Of a stretch of DNA of 5,834 nt, positions 5,337 through 5,834 are shown in pieces (the first letter of the stretch is position 1; every line of letters starts with the position of its first letter). The DNA is from Bacteroidia bacterium. Its GTDB lineage: Bacteria > Bacteroidota > Bacteroidia > B-17B0 > Aurantibacillaceae. The stretch is taken from the NCBI GenBank assembly GCA_014379485.1, contig JACMLS010000060.1:1-5834 (forward strand). The letters are read 5' to 3'. The notes beneath the pieces were generated by a model. That model was not told the origin of the DNA. It ran no database searches and saw nothing but the letters and a program-made list of their open reading frames with translations. A program made the translations under genes and the position numbers.

Positions 5337-5453
5337 TCCTGCGTCAGGACTTTCCAAACTTTATTCCTCGCAGTTCGGGTGGACAACACCCGAACAAACG
5401 TGTGTGGGTGAAAACTGTCCAAACTTTTTTATCCGCAGTATCTGCAAAGCAGA
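5337..5453. repeat. Modular repeat: hairpins alternating with a shared tail
   Basis: Three perfect hairpins: TCCTG-CGT-CAGGA (5337-5349), stem GTTCGGGTG/CACCCGAAC with loop GACAA (5373-5395), and TCTGC-AAA-GCAGA (5441-5453). Two near-identical 21-base tails, at 5353-5373 and 5418-5438, both begin TCCAAACTTT and end CGCAG (17 of 21 positions equal). Read on the minus strand, each of the two rightmost hairpins is followed directly by a tail. The array starts 67 bp past the stop of the barrel gene, so it may act as its terminator. The remaining parts of the 5228-5520 gap show no coding sequence. Confidence 0.6.
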
Positions 5454-5520
5454 GAAGGTGGACTAAACTTTTAACCAACTAACCTAAAACTGTAAACCGA
5501 AAATGTTTTCCGACCGAACT

Positions 5521-5834
5521 TTAAAAATCCGTACAAAAACTCAGCATCGTCATTCCCTTACGAATCTCTTTGTCGTCAACGCCCCACGCAAAATCAAGGC
5601 GAACAAAATACCCGAAAATTCTGCTGCGTACACCTGCACCAAAACCACCTACAATAGGTTCTTTTTGTCTGAACAATGTTACCTGCACTGGACTTCCGGG
5701 GTCGCCGTAAGTGTTTGTGTTGAGTGTGTTTTCTTCGCTGTAAGGATTTAAACCGTACCAGGCGCTGCCAACATCCCCAAAGGCAACGATCTGAAAATTA
5801 TTAAAGAAATCTGTTTTTATCGGGCGGTTCATAA
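5521..5834 (-). CDS. C-terminal end of a BamA/D15-family outer-membrane beta-barrel protein (5' end outside window)
   Basis: The last 103 or so residues of an outer-membrane barrel of the bacterial surface antigen (D15/Omp85) superfamily. Visible are the strand-rich segments NNFQIVAFGDVGSAWYGLNP, a loop YSEENTLNTNTYGDPG, VQVTLFRQKEPIVGGFGAGVRSRIFGYFVRLDFAWGVDD, and the final strand MLSFCTDF. The protein ends in phenylalanine with alternating hydrophobics, as expected of the beta-signal read by the BAM complex. In this family the barrel C-terminus typically has the F-D-[IV]-G-[ST]-AW, VGxGxGVR and GYxxRxDxAWG patterns seen here. The frame stays open to the right edge, so the Met at 5832 is most likely internal and the domains before the barrel cannot be seen. 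Whether it is BamA itself, a TamA-like protein or one of the Bacteroidota barrels fused to a propeller cannot be decided. A hairpin array follows the stop. Confidence 0.85.
   Translation of the reverse strand, partial: MNRPIKTDFFNNFQIVAFGDVGSAWYGLNPYSEENTLNTNTYGDPGSPVQVTLFRQKEPIVGGFGAGVRSRIFGYFVRLDFAWGVDDKEIRKGMTMLSFCTDF

Noticed and set aside
5353..5438. CRISPR-like pair of repeats
   Set aside because: There are only two copies, 17/21 identical, and what lies between includes a perfect hairpin and no further regular units; no cas genes are present.
5004..5751. Plus-strand open frames at 5004-5300, 5171-5482 and 5503-5751
   Set aside because: They are antisense to the secreted protein and barrel genes or run through hairpin repeats; no family features.

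Overview
The window looks like a chromosomal piece from an AT-rich member of the Bacteroidota. Several things point there: DPP-IV-type and half-length TauE proteins of the kind common in that phylum, a lipoprotein, close matches to the Bacteroidota -7 promoter element (TAnnTTTG) with no Shine-Dalgarno sequences, and intergenic spaces filled with short hairpin-forming repeats. The genus cannot be fixed from the sequence. I see no tRNA, rRNA, CRISPR array or transposase gene.

Layout, left to right. (1) 1-1853, minus strand: most of a secreted S9-family (dipeptidyl-peptidase-IV-like) serine peptidase. It has a signal peptide, propeller region and catalytic Ser588. It runs off the left edge, and its last ~12 visible codons no longer look like the family and instead read like an intergenic repeat. 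(2) 1854-1958: a compact divergent promoter region with one perfect TAnnTTTG box per direction; the box facing right lies so close to the ATG that the message should be essentially leaderless. (3) 1959-2537, plus: a six-helix membrane protein of unknown function. (4) 2538-2669: a convergent gap made of repeat sequence plus a weak stem-loop. (5) 2670-3032, minus: an RraB-family protein (putative ribonuclease regulator). (6) 3134-3496, minus: a half-length TauE/SafE permease. (7) 3497-3772: a divergent gap with two short GC-rich palindromes. (8) 3773-4183, plus: a small lipoprotein. (9) 4184-4297: a convergent gap containing one long imperfect hairpin. (10) 4298-5227, minus: a secreted protein of unknown function. 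(11) 5228-5520: a repeat-rich gap with a perfect hairpin and a modular series of hairpins with a shared tail. (12) 5521-5834, minus: the C-terminal end of a BamA/D15-type outer-membrane beta-barrel, cut by the right edge.

The genes do not form an obvious pathway or operon. Only rraB and tauE are adjacent and co-directional without an opposing gene between them, and 101-137 bp of repeat sequence separates them, so joint transcription is possible but not shown. Four of the seven proteins are exported or surface-located (peptidase, lipoprotein, secreted unknown, barrel), so this reads as an ordinary envelope/housekeeping stretch. No defence, biosynthetic or mobile system is evident. The most interesting material is non-coding: at least five distinct repeat classes occupy nearly every gap, one of them appears to have supplied the C-terminal codons of a gene, and another coincides with the apparent breakdown of the peptidase reading frame.
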